Below, piece by piece: positions 17,619-26,542 of a stretch of DNA of 64,000 nucleotides. How positions within the stretch are numbered: the stretch's first letter is position 1; each line of letters begins with the position of its first letter. The notes under the pieces are model-generated. The model searched no databases. It saw only the letters and a program-made list of their open reading frames with translations, and had not been told where the DNA came from. The DNA is taken from NCBI GenBank assembly GCA_905198155.1, contig CAJKBQ010000004.1:1-64000 (forward strand), written 5' to 3'. The position numbers and the translations under genes were made by a program. This DNA is from an uncultured Eubacteriales bacterium (GTDB lineage Bacteria; Bacillota; Clostridia; Oscillospirales; Acutalibacteraceae).

Positions 17619-19601
17619 ATGGCAAATCAACAATCAACCTACGGCAACGACAGTATCTCCATGCTGAAAGGCGCAGAGCGCGTGCGGAAACGTCCCGGCG
17701 TTATCTTCGGCTCCAACGGGCTGGACGGGTGCGAACATTCCGTGTTCGAGATTCTGTCCAACTCCATCGACGAAGCGCGCGAAGGCTACGGAAAACGAAT
17801 CATCGTTACGCGCTATGCGGACGGCTCGTTCGAGGTGGAAGATTTTGGACGCGGGATCCCGCTGGACTTCAACACCAAAGAAAAGCGATACAACTGGGAG
17901 CTGGTGTACTGCGAGATGTACGCCGGCGGCAAATATGCCAACGCGGAAGGCGAAAACTATGAGTTTTCGCTGGGCACCAACGGGTTGGGCGCGTGCGCAA
18001 CGCAGTACGCCAGCGAATATATGGACGTCACCGTGTACGCCAATCACACCAAGTATACGCTGCATTTTGAAAAAGGCGAAAACATCGGCGGTCTGCACAA
18101 AGAGCCGTACACCGGCAAGCGCACCGGCACCATCCAGCGCTGGAAGCCCGATTTGGAAGTATTCACGGACATCAATGTGCCAGCCGACTACTTTCTGGAC
18201 GTGATGAAGCGGCAGGCCGTAGTCAATCCGGGCGTGGAATTTCTGTTCCGCGACCAAACCGGCAGCGCTTTCACCGAAACCACATTCTGCTATACCAACG
18301 GCATTGCCGACTATGTGCAGGAGCTGACCGAAGGCCGGGCGCTGACCAGCGTGCAATACTGGCAAACGGAACGCCGCGTGCGCGACCGCGCCGACAAGCC
18401 GGAATACAAAGTGAAAATTGCTGTGGCGCTGACGTTTTCCAATCAGGTAAAGCGCACTGAGTATTACCACAACTCCAGCTGGCTGGAATACGGCGGCGCG
18501 CCGGACAAAGCGGTGCGCAGCGCGATGGTATCGCAGATTGACGCGTACCTGAAACAAAACGGCCGGTACAATAAAAACGAAAGCAAAATCACGTTTGCCG
18601 ACGTGGAGGACTGCCTGGTGCTGGTGTCGTCGTCGTTTTCCAATGTCGCGTCGTACGAAAACCAGACGAAAAAATCCATCAACAACAAAGGAATTCAGGA
18701 TGCGATGACCGAGTTTCTGCGGCATCAGATGGAAGTGTATTTCATCGAAAACCCGCTCGAAGCCGAAAAAATCGGCGCGCAGGTGCTGATTAACAAGCGC
18801 AGCCGCGAGGACGCCGAGCGCACCCGCCAGAACCTGAAAAAAAAGCTGACCGGCACGATGGATATGACCAATCGTGTGCAGAAATTCGTGGACTGCCGGT
18901 CGCGGGACGCATCGGTGCGCGAGCTGTTCATCGTGGAGGGCGATTCCGCATTGGGATCATGTAAGCTGGCGCGGAATCCGGATTTTCAGGCGATTATCCC
19001 GCTGCGCGGCAAAATTCTGAACTGCCTGAAAGCCGATTACGACAAAATTTTCAAAAACGATATCATCACCGACCTGCTCAAAGTGCTGGGCTGCGGCGTG
19101 GAAGTCAAGTCGAAAGCCAACAAAGACCTATCCTCGTTTGACCTGAATGCGCTGCGCTGGAACAAAGTCATCATCTGTACCGATGCGGACGTGGACGGGT
19201 TCCACATTCGGACCCAGGTGCTGACGATGCTGTACCGGCTCACCCCCACGCTGATCGAAAAAGGCAAAGTATTCATTGCGGAATCGCCGCTGTTTGAAAT
19301 CACGACGAAAAACGAGACGTACTTTGCTTATAATGAAAAAGAAAAGTCGGAATTCCTTGCGAAAATCGGAAAGGAAAAATACACCATCCAGCGTTCCAAA
19401 GGTCTGGGCGAAAACCAGCCGGAAATGATGAGCCTGACAACCATGGCGCCCGAAACGCGCCGGCTGATTCAGGTGCTGCCTGCGATGGCCGCCGAAACGG
19501 CAGAGCTGTTTGACCTGCTGCTGGGCGACAATCTGGCCGGGCGCAAGAATTATATTTCCGAAAACGGAAACGATTATCTGGACTTGGCGGATATCAGCTG
19601 A
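17619..19601 (+). CDS. parE: Type IIA topoisomerase subunit B (ParE/GyrB-like)
   Basis: A 660-aa ATPase subunit of a type II topoisomerase. The GHKL ATPase shows E44/N48 in FEILSNSIDEA, DFGRGIP (75-81) and GTNGLGA (119-125). The TOPRIM domain shows EGDSA (440-444) and DADVD (522-526), and the C-terminus has SKGLGENQPEMM. The ATG follows GGAGG by 5 nt; the longer frame from 17526 lacks a site and would begin at or above the promoter. The partner parC starts 53 nt downstream. ParE is favoured over GyrB because the sequence is divergent, but this is not certain. Confidence 0.92.
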   Translation: MANQQSTYGNDSISMLKGAERVRKRPGVIFGSNGLDGCEHSVFEILSNSIDEAREGYGKRIIVTRYADGSFEVEDFGRGIPLDFNTKEKRYNWELVYCEMYAGGKYANAEGENYEFSLGTNGLGACATQYASEYMDVTVYANHTKYTLHFEKGENIGGLHKEPYTGKRTGTIQRWKPDLEVFTDINVPADYFLDVMKRQAVVNPGVEFLFRDQTGSAFTETTFCYTNGIADYVQELTEGRALTSVQYWQTERRVRDRADKPEYKVKIAVALTFSNQVKRTEYYHNSSWLEYGGAPDKAVRSAMVSQIDAYLKQNGRYNKNESKITFADVEDCLVLVSSSFSNVASYENQTKKSINNKGIQDAMTEFLRHQMEVYFIENPLEAEKIGAQVLINKRSREDAERTRQNLKKKLTGTMDMTNRVQKFVDCRSRDASVRELFIVEGDSALGSCKLARNPDFQAIIPLRGKILNCLKADYDKIFKNDIITDLLKVLGCGVEVKSKANKDLSSFDLNALRWNKVIICTDADVDGFHIRTQVLTMLYRLTPTLIEKGKVFIAESPLFEITTKNETYFAYNEKEKSEFLAKIGKEKYTIQRSKGLGENQPEMMSLTTMAPETRRLIQVLPAMAAETAELFDLLLGDNLAGRKNYISENGNDYLDLADIS

Positions 19602-19654
19602 CGCCGCAAAGCCCGAACCGACTGAATGATAACATAAGATAACGGAGTGAAAAT

Positions 19655-21883
19655 ATGGCTCGCAAACGAATGGAAAAAGCACCGGCTGCGCCCAAAATGC
19701 ATGGCGTAATCGAGCACGCCGGTGCGGTGGTGGAGCAACAGATCACGGACACGCTGCGGCAGAACTTTATGCCGTATGCAATCAGCGTGATCCTGTCCCG
19801 CGCAATCCCGGAGATCGACGGATTCAAGCCGTCGCACCGCAAATTGCTGTACACCATGTATAAGATGGGGCTGCTGGGCAACGTGAAACGCACCAAGTCC
19901 GCCAATATTGTCGGCGAAACGATGAAGCTGAATCCGCACGGCGACGCCGCCATTTACGATACGATGGTTCGCCTGAGCCGCGGATATGAAGCGCTGCTGC
20001 ACCCGTATGTGGATTCCAAGGGCAACTTTGGTAAATTTTACTCGCGCGACATGGCATGGGCGGCATCCCGGTACACGGAAGCCAAGCTGGACGACATTTG
20101 TCAGGAATTGTTCCGCGACATTGACAAAGACACCGTAGACTTTACCGACAACTATGACGGAATGATGAAGGAGCCGACGCTGCTCCCGGCGACATTCCCG
20201 TCGGTGCTGGTCAATTCCAACATCGGCATCGCCGTCGGTATGGCCAGTTCCATCTGCTCGTTCAACATTGCTGAGGTGTGCGACACCACTATCGCGCTGA
20301 TGAAAGACCCGGAGCACGTGATTCAATCCACGTTGCCGGCGCCCGATTTTCCGGGCGGCGGGTTGATTTTGTGCGACAGCGCGCTGGATCAGATTTACCG
20401 CACCGGACGCGGCAGCCTGCGCGTCCGCGCCCGCTACACATACGACAAATCCAACAACTGCATCGACGTCACGCAGATTCCGCCCACTGCGACCACCGAG
20501 GCGATCATTGAAAAAGTAATTGACCTGGTAAAAAGCAATAAAGTCCGCGAGGTCGCCGATATTCGCGACGAAACCGGCCTCGACGGCCTGAAAATCACCA
20601 TCGACCTCAAACGCGGCGCGGATCCGGACAAGCTGATGGCGCGCCTGTACAAGATGACGCCGCTCGAGGATGCGTTCGCCTGCAATTTCAATGTGCTGAT
20701 CGCCGGTGTGCCGCGCGTGATGGGCGTACGGGAGCTGCTGAACGAATGGACGGCGTTCCGGATCGAATGCGTGCAGCGGCGGACGCATTACGAACTAACG
20801 CGCAAGCGTGACCGGCTGCATCTGCTGCTCGGCCTGCAAAAAATCCTGCTGGACATCGACAAAGCCGTGCGCATCGTTCGCACGACCGAGCAGGAGGACG
20901 AAGTCATCCCGAACCTGATGATCGGGTTCGGCATTGACCAGACGCAGGCGGAATACGTTGCCGAGATCAAGCTGCGGCATTTGAACCGCGAATATATTCT
21001 GAAACAGCTCAACGCCGTGGAGCAGCTGGAAGACGAAATCCGTGATTTGGAAGATATCCTGGCGCACAAATCGCGCGTCAAATCGATCATTGTGGACGAG
21101 CTGCGCGCCGTGGCGGACAAGTATCGCCAACCGCGCCGCAGCCAGCTGATTTACCCCACCGACGAACCGGAAGTAGAGCCGGAAGAAGCGCCGGATTACG
21201 CGGTACATCTGTTCCGCACGCGCGACGGATACTTCAAAAAAATCACGCCGCTGTCGCTGCGCATGAGCGGCGAACAAAAGCTCAAAGAAGGCGACGTGAT
21301 GGCGCAAACCATCGAAGCGTCCAACAATCGCGATCTGCTGTTTTTCACCAACAAATGCCAGGTTTACAAAGCCAAAGCCTCCGACTTTGACGATACCAAG
21401 GCCAGCGTGCTGGGTGAATATCTGCCGTCGCGGCTGGGCATGGACGACGGTGAGCTGCCGGTATACATGGCTGTGACACAAAAATACGACGGCGCCATGC
21501 TGTTCTTCTTTGAAAGCGGCAAAGTCGCCAAAATCGCAATGGAAGCCTATGCCACAAAAACCAACCGTAAAAAGCTGCTGTCCGCCTATTGCGATAAAGA
21601 ACCGCTGCTGTGCGCGTATTACGCGCCGGTGGATCGCGAATTCCTGATGAACGCGTCCGGCGGCCGCAGGCTGCTGTTCCACAGCGGCGCAATCCAGACC
21701 AAGTCGTCCAAAAATGCGCAGGGCGTCGCCGTATTGACACTGAAACGCGGATCGCGGCTGATGGATGTGACGCCGTACGAGGAAGGAATGCTGGCCAAGC
21801 CGCATCGCTACCGCCCGAAGTCGCTGCCGTCCGCCGGTGCGCTCCCTGCGCCGGAAGAATCCGGTGAGCAGCTGACGCTGTAA
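19655..21883 (+). CDS. parC: Type IIA topoisomerase subunit A (ParC/GyrA-like)
   Basis: A 742-aa DNA-cleaving subunit. The active-site tyrosine is Y140 in AWAASRY, preceded by the winged-helix region FKPSHRKLLYTMYKMG and by NPHGDAAIYDTM, the quinolone-resistance region. A long coiled-coil tower follows (about 455-500), then a degenerate beta-pinwheel domain. The C-terminal domain lacks an obvious GyrA box, which favours a decatenating ParC-like role. It forms an operon with parE and the next gene. Confidence 0.92.
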   Translation: MARKRMEKAPAAPKMHGVIEHAGAVVEQQITDTLRQNFMPYAISVILSRAIPEIDGFKPSHRKLLYTMYKMGLLGNVKRTKSANIVGETMKLNPHGDAAIYDTMVRLSRGYEALLHPYVDSKGNFGKFYSRDMAWAASRYTEAKLDDICQELFRDIDKDTVDFTDNYDGMMKEPTLLPATFPSVLVNSNIGIAVGMASSICSFNIAEVCDTTIALMKDPEHVIQSTLPAPDFPGGGLILCDSALDQIYRTGRGSLRVRARYTYDKSNNCIDVTQIPPTATTEAIIEKVIDLVKSNKVREVADIRDETGLDGLKITIDLKRGADPDKLMARLYKMTPLEDAFACNFNVLIAGVPRVMGVRELLNEWTAFRIECVQRRTHYELTRKRDRLHLLLGLQKILLDIDKAVRIVRTTEQEDEVIPNLMIGFGIDQTQAEYVAEIKLRHLNREYILKQLNAVEQLEDEIRDLEDILAHKSRVKSIIVDELRAVADKYRQPRRSQLIYPTDEPEVEPEEAPDYAVHLFRTRDGYFKKITPLSLRMSGEQKLKEGDVMAQTIEASNNRDLLFFTNKCQVYKAKASDFDDTKASVLGEYLPSRLGMDDGELPVYMAVTQKYDGAMLFFFESGKVAKIAMEAYATKTNRKKLLSAYCDKEPLLCAYYAPVDREFLMNASGGRRLLFHSGAIQTKSSKNAQGVAVLTLKRGSRLMDVTPYEEGMLAKPHRYRPKSLPSAGALPAPEESGEQLTL

Positions 21884-21895
21884 GGAGGCCAACCG

Positions 21896-22447
21896 ATGGA
21901 AACGATATTTTACTGGACATTGGGCATCGCGCTGGCACTGCTGGCGGTGGGTGGCGTGCTGCTGATCGTCACGGAACGCAAAAAGAAAGCGTCCGCCGAA
22001 GCGGCATTTCGCAGCGTCGGCGCCGAGAAAACCGACCAGATTCAGGATTTATGGCTCGACGAACGCACACAGCATTGGCTGATCGCGCACGAGGGCGACA
22101 CCACGGTTCATGCGTTCGACCAGGTGGTCTGCGCAGAATTGACCGAGGACGGGACGCGGTATGTCTGGACGGACGGCGAAATTCGCTCGGCCGAGGGCGA
22201 CCAGTCCTGGCCGCCGGCGCAGGAATCCAACGGCGTCGGATTTTTCGGCGCTGCGCCGAAAGTCGGGCACATTTATCTCAATATTTTCACGCGGGAGCGG
22301 GAATGCCCCGTTGAAACACTGGTGCTGCTGACGCGGCCGTGTACGCGAACCAGTCGGGCGTACCGGATGGCCGCCGCACGCGCGGGCGCGCTGATGCGGT
22401 TGTTCAACACCATGAACGACGCGAACCAGGCGGAAAAATCGGAATAA
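21896..22447 (+). CDS. Hypothetical membrane-anchored protein
   Basis: A 183-aa protein with one N-terminal membrane segment (residues 6-25) followed by a KKK stop-transfer and a soluble part facing the cytoplasm or cell surface. I recognise no family. AAGGAGG precedes the ATG, 12 nt after parC, so it is the last gene of the topoisomerase operon. That link may be transcriptional only. Confidence 0.7.
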   Translation: METIFYWTLGIALALLAVGGVLLIVTERKKKASAEAAFRSVGAEKTDQIQDLWLDERTQHWLIAHEGDTTVHAFDQVVCAELTEDGTRYVWTDGEIRSAEGDQSWPPAQESNGVGFFGAAPKVGHIYLNIFTRERECPVETLVLLTRPCTRTSRAYRMAAARAGALMRLFNTMNDANQAEKSE

Positions 22448-22461
22448 TTGTGGAAGCAAAA

Positions 22462-22500
22462 TTGGCCCCGGTACGCAGGCATTCCTGTGTACCGGGGCAA
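22462..22500. terminator. Bidirectional terminator
   Basis: Strong hairpin with arms TTGGCCCCGGTACGCAGG and CCTGTGTACCGGGGCAA between the convergent parC operon and oleate hydratase gene. On the minus strand it is followed by TTTT. Confidence 0.8.
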
Positions 22501-22532
22501 TTTGCGTATCATGCATCCAAAGGGATCGTATT

Positions 22533-24326
22533 TTACTCGATCAGTCCGCTCTGCTTCAACAGCAGTTCCACGTCCGTTCCTTTGATCTTCTTCAATGCCA
22601 CTTTCAGCATCTCGCGTTCCACAAAGGTCAGATCCGCTTCGTTCACAGTCTTTTTATCGATGGCGTAGTAGCAGGCGCGCAGCAGCTCGCGCACATCGTA
22701 CGCACTCCCCCACACTTCCGGCACGGCGCGATCCACGTGCATCAGCGTGTACACGGCTTCCATCCCGGTGCGGATCGAATATTCCGTGGTGAAAATGGTG
22801 TCGCGCGGTGTTTCAGCGAACTGGCCGATGAACGCGAAGTTCACAGCGCCGTCCGGCACCACATGCGGACGATCCGAATTTTTCCGCGGCTGGAAGAACG
22901 AGTTAATATACGGCATGAAGCACGTCGTCGTGTTACACGCGTGCGCGGCCAGCTCCGGAATCTCCGACTTCGGAATCCCGATGTGGTACAGCCACTCCTG
23001 GCACACCTCTTCGCCGGTGCATTCGCGCATCGGTTTGTGGACGAAGTTGCCGGGCTTGTCCGTCGCCAATGCGTAAACCCACACCAACACCGTGTCTTTA
23101 TCCTGTGCGCGGAACTGCGGCTGACGGTTGATGGTCCAGGACAGGTACCAGTTGTTGACACTGTCTTTGACCGTCACAATGCCGCCGGTGGTCACTTTTC
23201 CGGCGCGCGGGTCGCGTTTGCAGATGTTCATAATGTGCCGGATCACCGTCTCGTCGGACGTGGCAACCGTCGCGCTCATCCAGTTGGTCGCTTCGTAATC
23301 GCTGCAAAAAGCGTCCGGGTTGCCGTATTCCCCGTGCTGCGCCTGCGCAGCAATGTTTTTCCACAGATCCCACGACTCGCCTGCCCCGTTTTTTACCGTG
23401 CTCAGATCCGGCGCGTGCGTCTGGTCTCCGTAGCAGGACGTGTCGGTGCAGCAGCCGTTCGTGATGAACACCAGGTCGTCCTCCGTCAGGTCGATGGTGT
23501 GCGATGCGCCGCCTTGCTCGTACACAATTTGCTTCGCGACTTTGCGGTCGCCTTCGGACGCGATCACAACGTTTTTCACGTCGATTCCGAACGTGATTTC
23601 TACGCCGTGCGCCTGCAAATACTTCGTCAGCGGCAGGATCATGCTTTCGTACTGGTTATATTTGGTGAACCGCAGTGCGCTGAAATCCGGCAGTCCGTCG
23701 ATGTGGTGCACATAGCGGCACAGGTAGCGCTTCATTTCGAGTGCGCTCGACCAGCGCTGAAATGCAAACATCGTCTGCCAATACAGCCAGAAGTTCGTCT
23801 GCCAAAACGACTCCGGCAGTACGTCGGAGATCTTTTTGCCTTCCAGCTCGGACTCCGGCGTGATGAATAGTTTGGACAGCGCCATCGCCGACGCGCGGTC
23901 GAGGGCAAATTTCCCGTCGGTGTGCGCATCTTCGCCGCAACGCTCGGTTGCGCGGCACAGCGAATAGTTGGGGTCGTGCTTATTGAGCCAATAGTATTCG
24001 TCCAGCACCGACACGCCCGGCGTTTCGATCGACGGTACGTCGCGGAACATATCCCACATACATTCAAAGTGGTTGTCCATCTCGCGGCCGCCGCGCATAT
24101 AGAAGCCTTTGGTGACGTCTTTGCGGCCGTCGCAGCTGCCGCCCGCCAGGTCCAGCTTTTCCAGCAGATGAACCCGCTCGCCTGGGACCTGACCGTCACG
24201 CACCATATAAAATGCGGCGGACAGCCCGGCCAGGCCGGTGCCGATGATATACGCCGATTTGCGGTCGGCGCCTTCCGGTTTTTCGGGACGGGCAAATGCT
24301 TCATAGTTTCCAGCAGAATAATACAT
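22533..24326 (-). CDS. ohyA: Oleate hydratase (myosin-cross-reactive antigen family)
   Basis: A 597-aa FAD enzyme that adds water to the cis-9 double bond of oleate to give 10-hydroxystearate, a fatty-acid detoxification step common in gut Bacillota. The FAD motif YIIGTGLAGLSAAFYMVRDG begins near residue 27, and LLEKLDLAGGSCDG and RGGREMDNHFECMWD are family signatures. The ATG at 24326 lies 9 nt after GGAGG; a TTG two codons upstream is less likely. It has its own promoter and is divergent from rlmD. Confidence 0.95.
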   Translation of the reverse strand: MYYSAGNYEAFARPEKPEGADRKSAYIIGTGLAGLSAAFYMVRDGQVPGERVHLLEKLDLAGGSCDGRKDVTKGFYMRGGREMDNHFECMWDMFRDVPSIETPGVSVLDEYYWLNKHDPNYSLCRATERCGEDAHTDGKFALDRASAMALSKLFITPESELEGKKISDVLPESFWQTNFWLYWQTMFAFQRWSSALEMKRYLCRYVHHIDGLPDFSALRFTKYNQYESMILPLTKYLQAHGVEITFGIDVKNVVIASEGDRKVAKQIVYEQGGASHTIDLTEDDLVFITNGCCTDTSCYGDQTHAPDLSTVKNGAGESWDLWKNIAAQAQHGEYGNPDAFCSDYEATNWMSATVATSDETVIRHIMNICKRDPRAGKVTTGGIVTVKDSVNNWYLSWTINRQPQFRAQDKDTVLVWVYALATDKPGNFVHKPMRECTGEEVCQEWLYHIGIPKSEIPELAAHACNTTTCFMPYINSFFQPRKNSDRPHVVPDGAVNFAFIGQFAETPRDTIFTTEYSIRTGMEAVYTLMHVDRAVPEVWGSAYDVRELLRACYYAIDKKTVNEADLTFVEREMLKVALKKIKGTDVELLLKQSGLIE

Positions 24327-24375
24327 AATCAAAAACCTCCTGTAAATTTGGGTTGCGTTTCGCTTTGATGTCTAT

Positions 24376-24404
24376 ATTATATCCGCTGCGCGCAAAAGAT
24401 ACAA
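24376..24404 (-). promoter_or_regulatory. Oleate hydratase promoter
   Basis: Minus strand TTGTAT (24399-24404), 17 nt, TATAAT (24376-24381), 50 nt before the start codon. Confidence 0.8.
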
Positions 24405-24420
24405 TATGTAAAAAAGCGCC

Positions 24421-24470
24421 GATGCCCAAAAACGCGACACCGCGGCACACCTGTTCGAATTTTGGGCATC
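24421..24470. repeat. 11-bp inverted repeat between divergent promoters
   Basis: GATGCCCAAAA (24421-24431) and TTTTGGGCATC (24460-24470) are perfect inverted arms 28 nt apart, between the oleate hydratase and rlmD promoters. They could be an operator or an RNA hairpin; nothing else is recognisable in this gap. Confidence 0.5.
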
Positions 24471-24505
24471 CGCGCGGAAATGACCAATCGAACGCGGTCT
24501 GCGCA

Positions 24506-24534
24506 TTGACTTTGCGGCCGAAATGCCGTATAAT
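24506..24534 (+). promoter_or_regulatory. rlmD promoter
   Basis: TTGACT (24506-24511), 17 nt, TATAAT (24529-24534), 44 nt before the rlmD ATG. Confidence 0.85.
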
Positions 24535-24577
24535 ATAATTCCAATCAAAATTCACAAGCAAAGCAGGATGAATCGCC

Positions 24578-26098
24578 ATGAAGCAAACGAACAAAATGCG
24601 CAAAGCGGCATACTGGGCGGCGCACAAGCCGCTGTGGGACGCCAAGCAAAAGCCGGAACCGATCGTGACGGACGCGGCGCCGCAGTCGGATCAATGTCCG
24701 CTGGCCCGCAAGTGCGGCGGATGCCAGATGCAGAATCTCCCGTACGACCGACAGCTGCAATGGAAACAGGCCACCGAGATTCGGCTGCTGGGGCGGTTCG
24801 GCCGCGTCGCGCCGATCATCGGGATGGAAAACCCGCGCCACTACCGCAACAAAGCCCAAGCGGCGTTCGGCACCACGCGCAGCGGGAAGATTGTGTCCGG
24901 CGTGTATCAGTCGGGCACGCACCGGATTGTGATGGTCGATCGGTGCATGATCCAGGACGAGCGCGCCGACCGGATCATTGTCACCATCCGCGGGCTGCTG
25001 CGCGATTTCAAGATTGCGCCGTACGACGAAGATGCGCACACCGGCCTGCTGCGGCACGTGCTGGTGCGGACGGCGCACGCCACCGACCAGATTTTGGTGG
25101 TACTGGTGACGAGCAAATCGATGTTCCCGTCCCGGAATCATTTTGTTGCGGCGTTGCGGGCGGCACACCCCGAAATTACCACCATCGTACAGAACATCAA
25201 CGATCAACCGACCAGCATGGTGCTGGGCACGCGGGAGATTGTGCTGTACGGGCCGGGCAAGATTGAGGACATCCTGTGCGGCTGCCGGTTTTCGTTGTCG
25301 CCGCGGTCATTTTACCAGATCAATCCGGTGCAGACGGAAGTGCTGTACGGCAAAGCCATCGAGTTCGCCGGACTGACCGGCACGGAAACCGTGATCGACG
25401 CGTACTGCGGGATCGGCACCATCGGGCTGGTCGCTGCGCCGCACGCCCAGTCGGTCATTGGGGTCGAACTGAATGACGACGCCGTGCGCGATGCGGCTGC
25501 TAACGCCCGGCGAAACGGGATCACGAACGCGACATTCATCCGGGGCGACGCCGGAGAATTCATGCAGGACATGGCGCGGCGCGGCAAATCGGCCAACGTG
25601 CTGCTGATGGATCCGCCGCGCGCGGGCAGCGACCGGCGTTTCCTGGCTTCGGCCGTCACGCTGGCGCCGGAGCGGATTGTGTATGTATCGTGCGCACCGG
25701 ACACACTGGCACGGGACTTGACATTTCTGGTGCAGCACGGGTACCGCGTGCGGCGGATCCAGCCGGTGGATATGTTCCCGTTTACGCACCATATCGAGAC
25801 GGTGTGTCTCTTAGTGCGGAGAAATGGGATGCATATCAACGTTGATGTGAATGTCGATGAAATGCTGCAAGAAAAGCGCGGACAAGCCACTTATCCGCAG
25901 ATCAAGGAGTATGTGTTGGAGCAAACCGGGATGAAGGTCTCCTCCCTGTACATATCCCAAGTTAAACGGAAATGCGGGCTGGAGGTCGGTGACAGCTACA
26001 ACAAGCCAAAGTCCAAGGATGCCCATGTTCCCCAATGCCCGCCGGATAAAGAAAAAGCAATCTTGGATGCGCTGCGGCATTTCGGGATGATTTCGTGA
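24578..26098 (+). CDS. rlmD: 23S rRNA (uracil-5-)-methyltransferase RlmD with element-supplied C-terminus
   Basis: A 506-aa SAM-dependent m5U methyltransferase. An iron-sulfur motif C40/C46/C49 (CPLARKCGGC) is followed by the SAM fold: VIDAYCGIGTIGL, LMDPPRAGSDRR, and the catalytic cysteine in VYVSCAPDTLARDL. There is no separate N-terminal TRAM domain. The frame continues past HHIETVCLL into a tail of about 95 aa (ATYPQIKEYVLEQTGMKVSS and on) whose codon use is less GC-biased. The junction matches the end of the serine recombinase at 42.27 kb, so the tail belongs to the inserted element. Related tails occur on clostridial RlmD proteins, so the enzyme is probably functional. Confidence 0.9.
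   Translation: MKQTNKMRKAAYWAAHKPLWDAKQKPEPIVTDAAPQSDQCPLARKCGGCQMQNLPYDRQLQWKQATEIRLLGRFGRVAPIIGMENPRHYRNKAQAAFGTTRSGKIVSGVYQSGTHRIVMVDRCMIQDERADRIIVTIRGLLRDFKIAPYDEDAHTGLLRHVLVRTAHATDQILVVLVTSKSMFPSRNHFVAALRAAHPEITTIVQNINDQPTSMVLGTREIVLYGPGKIEDILCGCRFSLSPRSFYQINPVQTEVLYGKAIEFAGLTGTETVIDAYCGIGTIGLVAAPHAQSVIGVELNDDAVRDAAANARRNGITNATFIRGDAGEFMQDMARRGKSANVLLMDPPRAGSDRRFLASAVTLAPERIVYVSCAPDTLARDLTFLVQHGYRVRRIQPVDMFPFTHHIETVCLLVRRNGMHINVDVNVDEMLQEKRGQATYPQIKEYVLEQTGMKVSSLYISQVKRKCGLEVGDSYNKPKSKDAHVPQCPPDKEKAILDALRHFGMIS
25796..25813 (+). other. attL of the integrated element (within rlmD)
   Basis: The sequence GAGACGGTGTGTCTCTTA encodes ETVCLL of RlmD and matches GAAACCGTCTGTCTCCTC at the other end of the element. 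TGTCTC is identical in both (25805-25810 and 42274-42279), and the crossover is inferred to lie in or beside it. Confidence 0.75.
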
Positions 26099-26120
26099 AT
26101 GCGAGAAAGGAGCGCAAGCT

Positions 26121-26366
26121 TTGAGCAAACTGATTTCCTGTGAATATAACATGGACACCGCCTGCGTGGAACTGAAATACTCTGATGGCTCCTTGATTTC
26201 CATTGATACCATTGCCGTGGAGAATGAGTTCGCCGACAATATGTATCAGCGGTCGGAGCTGGACTGGCTAATCTACAACAAGCCTCTTGAATATGCACAA
26301 CTGGTGCTGGAGGGTAATCCGAAAACATATGTACAAGGCAAGCCGGAGCATCGGCTGATGGATTAG
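26121..26366 (+). CDS. DUF6061-like small protein
   Basis: An 81-aa protein resembling the DUF6061 family common on clostridial mobile elements: CEYNMDTACVELKYSDGS, then AVENEFADNMYQRSELDWLIYN. The start is TTG, 8 nt after AAAGGAG, 22 nt beyond the rlmD stop; no in-frame ATG is better placed. Its function is unknown. Its place directly after attL suggests it belongs to the element's conserved left end. Confidence 0.75.
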   Translation: MSKLISCEYNMDTACVELKYSDGSLISIDTIAVENEFADNMYQRSELDWLIYNKPLEYAQLVLEGNPKTYVQGKPEHRLMD

Positions 26367-26377
26367 AATGAACATGA

Positions 26378-26423
26378 CGCAGCCCGCCGATTTCTACCGG
26401 TCGGTGAGCTGCGCCTTTTCTTT
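26378..26423 (+). terminator. Rho-independent terminator
   Basis: Near-perfect arms CGCAGCCCGCCGA / TCGGTGAGCTGCG followed by CCTTTTCTTT, after the DUF6061-like gene. Confidence 0.8.
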
Positions 26424-26463
26424 AGATGCTTCTATACTGGACACATGAACTCATGGAGAATAC

Positions 26464-26492
26464 TTGACTTTTGCGTGGTTATCCTATATAAT
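26464..26492 (+). promoter_or_regulatory. Promoter of the DUF4143 ATPase / RM cassette
   Basis: TTGACT (26464-26469), 17 nt, TATAAT (26487-26492), 51 nt before the ATPase start. No clear promoter or terminator was seen between the ATPase and mod. Confidence 0.85.
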
Positions 26493-26542
26493 AATTACGA
26501 AAAAAGGTGTAGGCACATTTGTTCCGGAAGCAGGAGGTCAAT

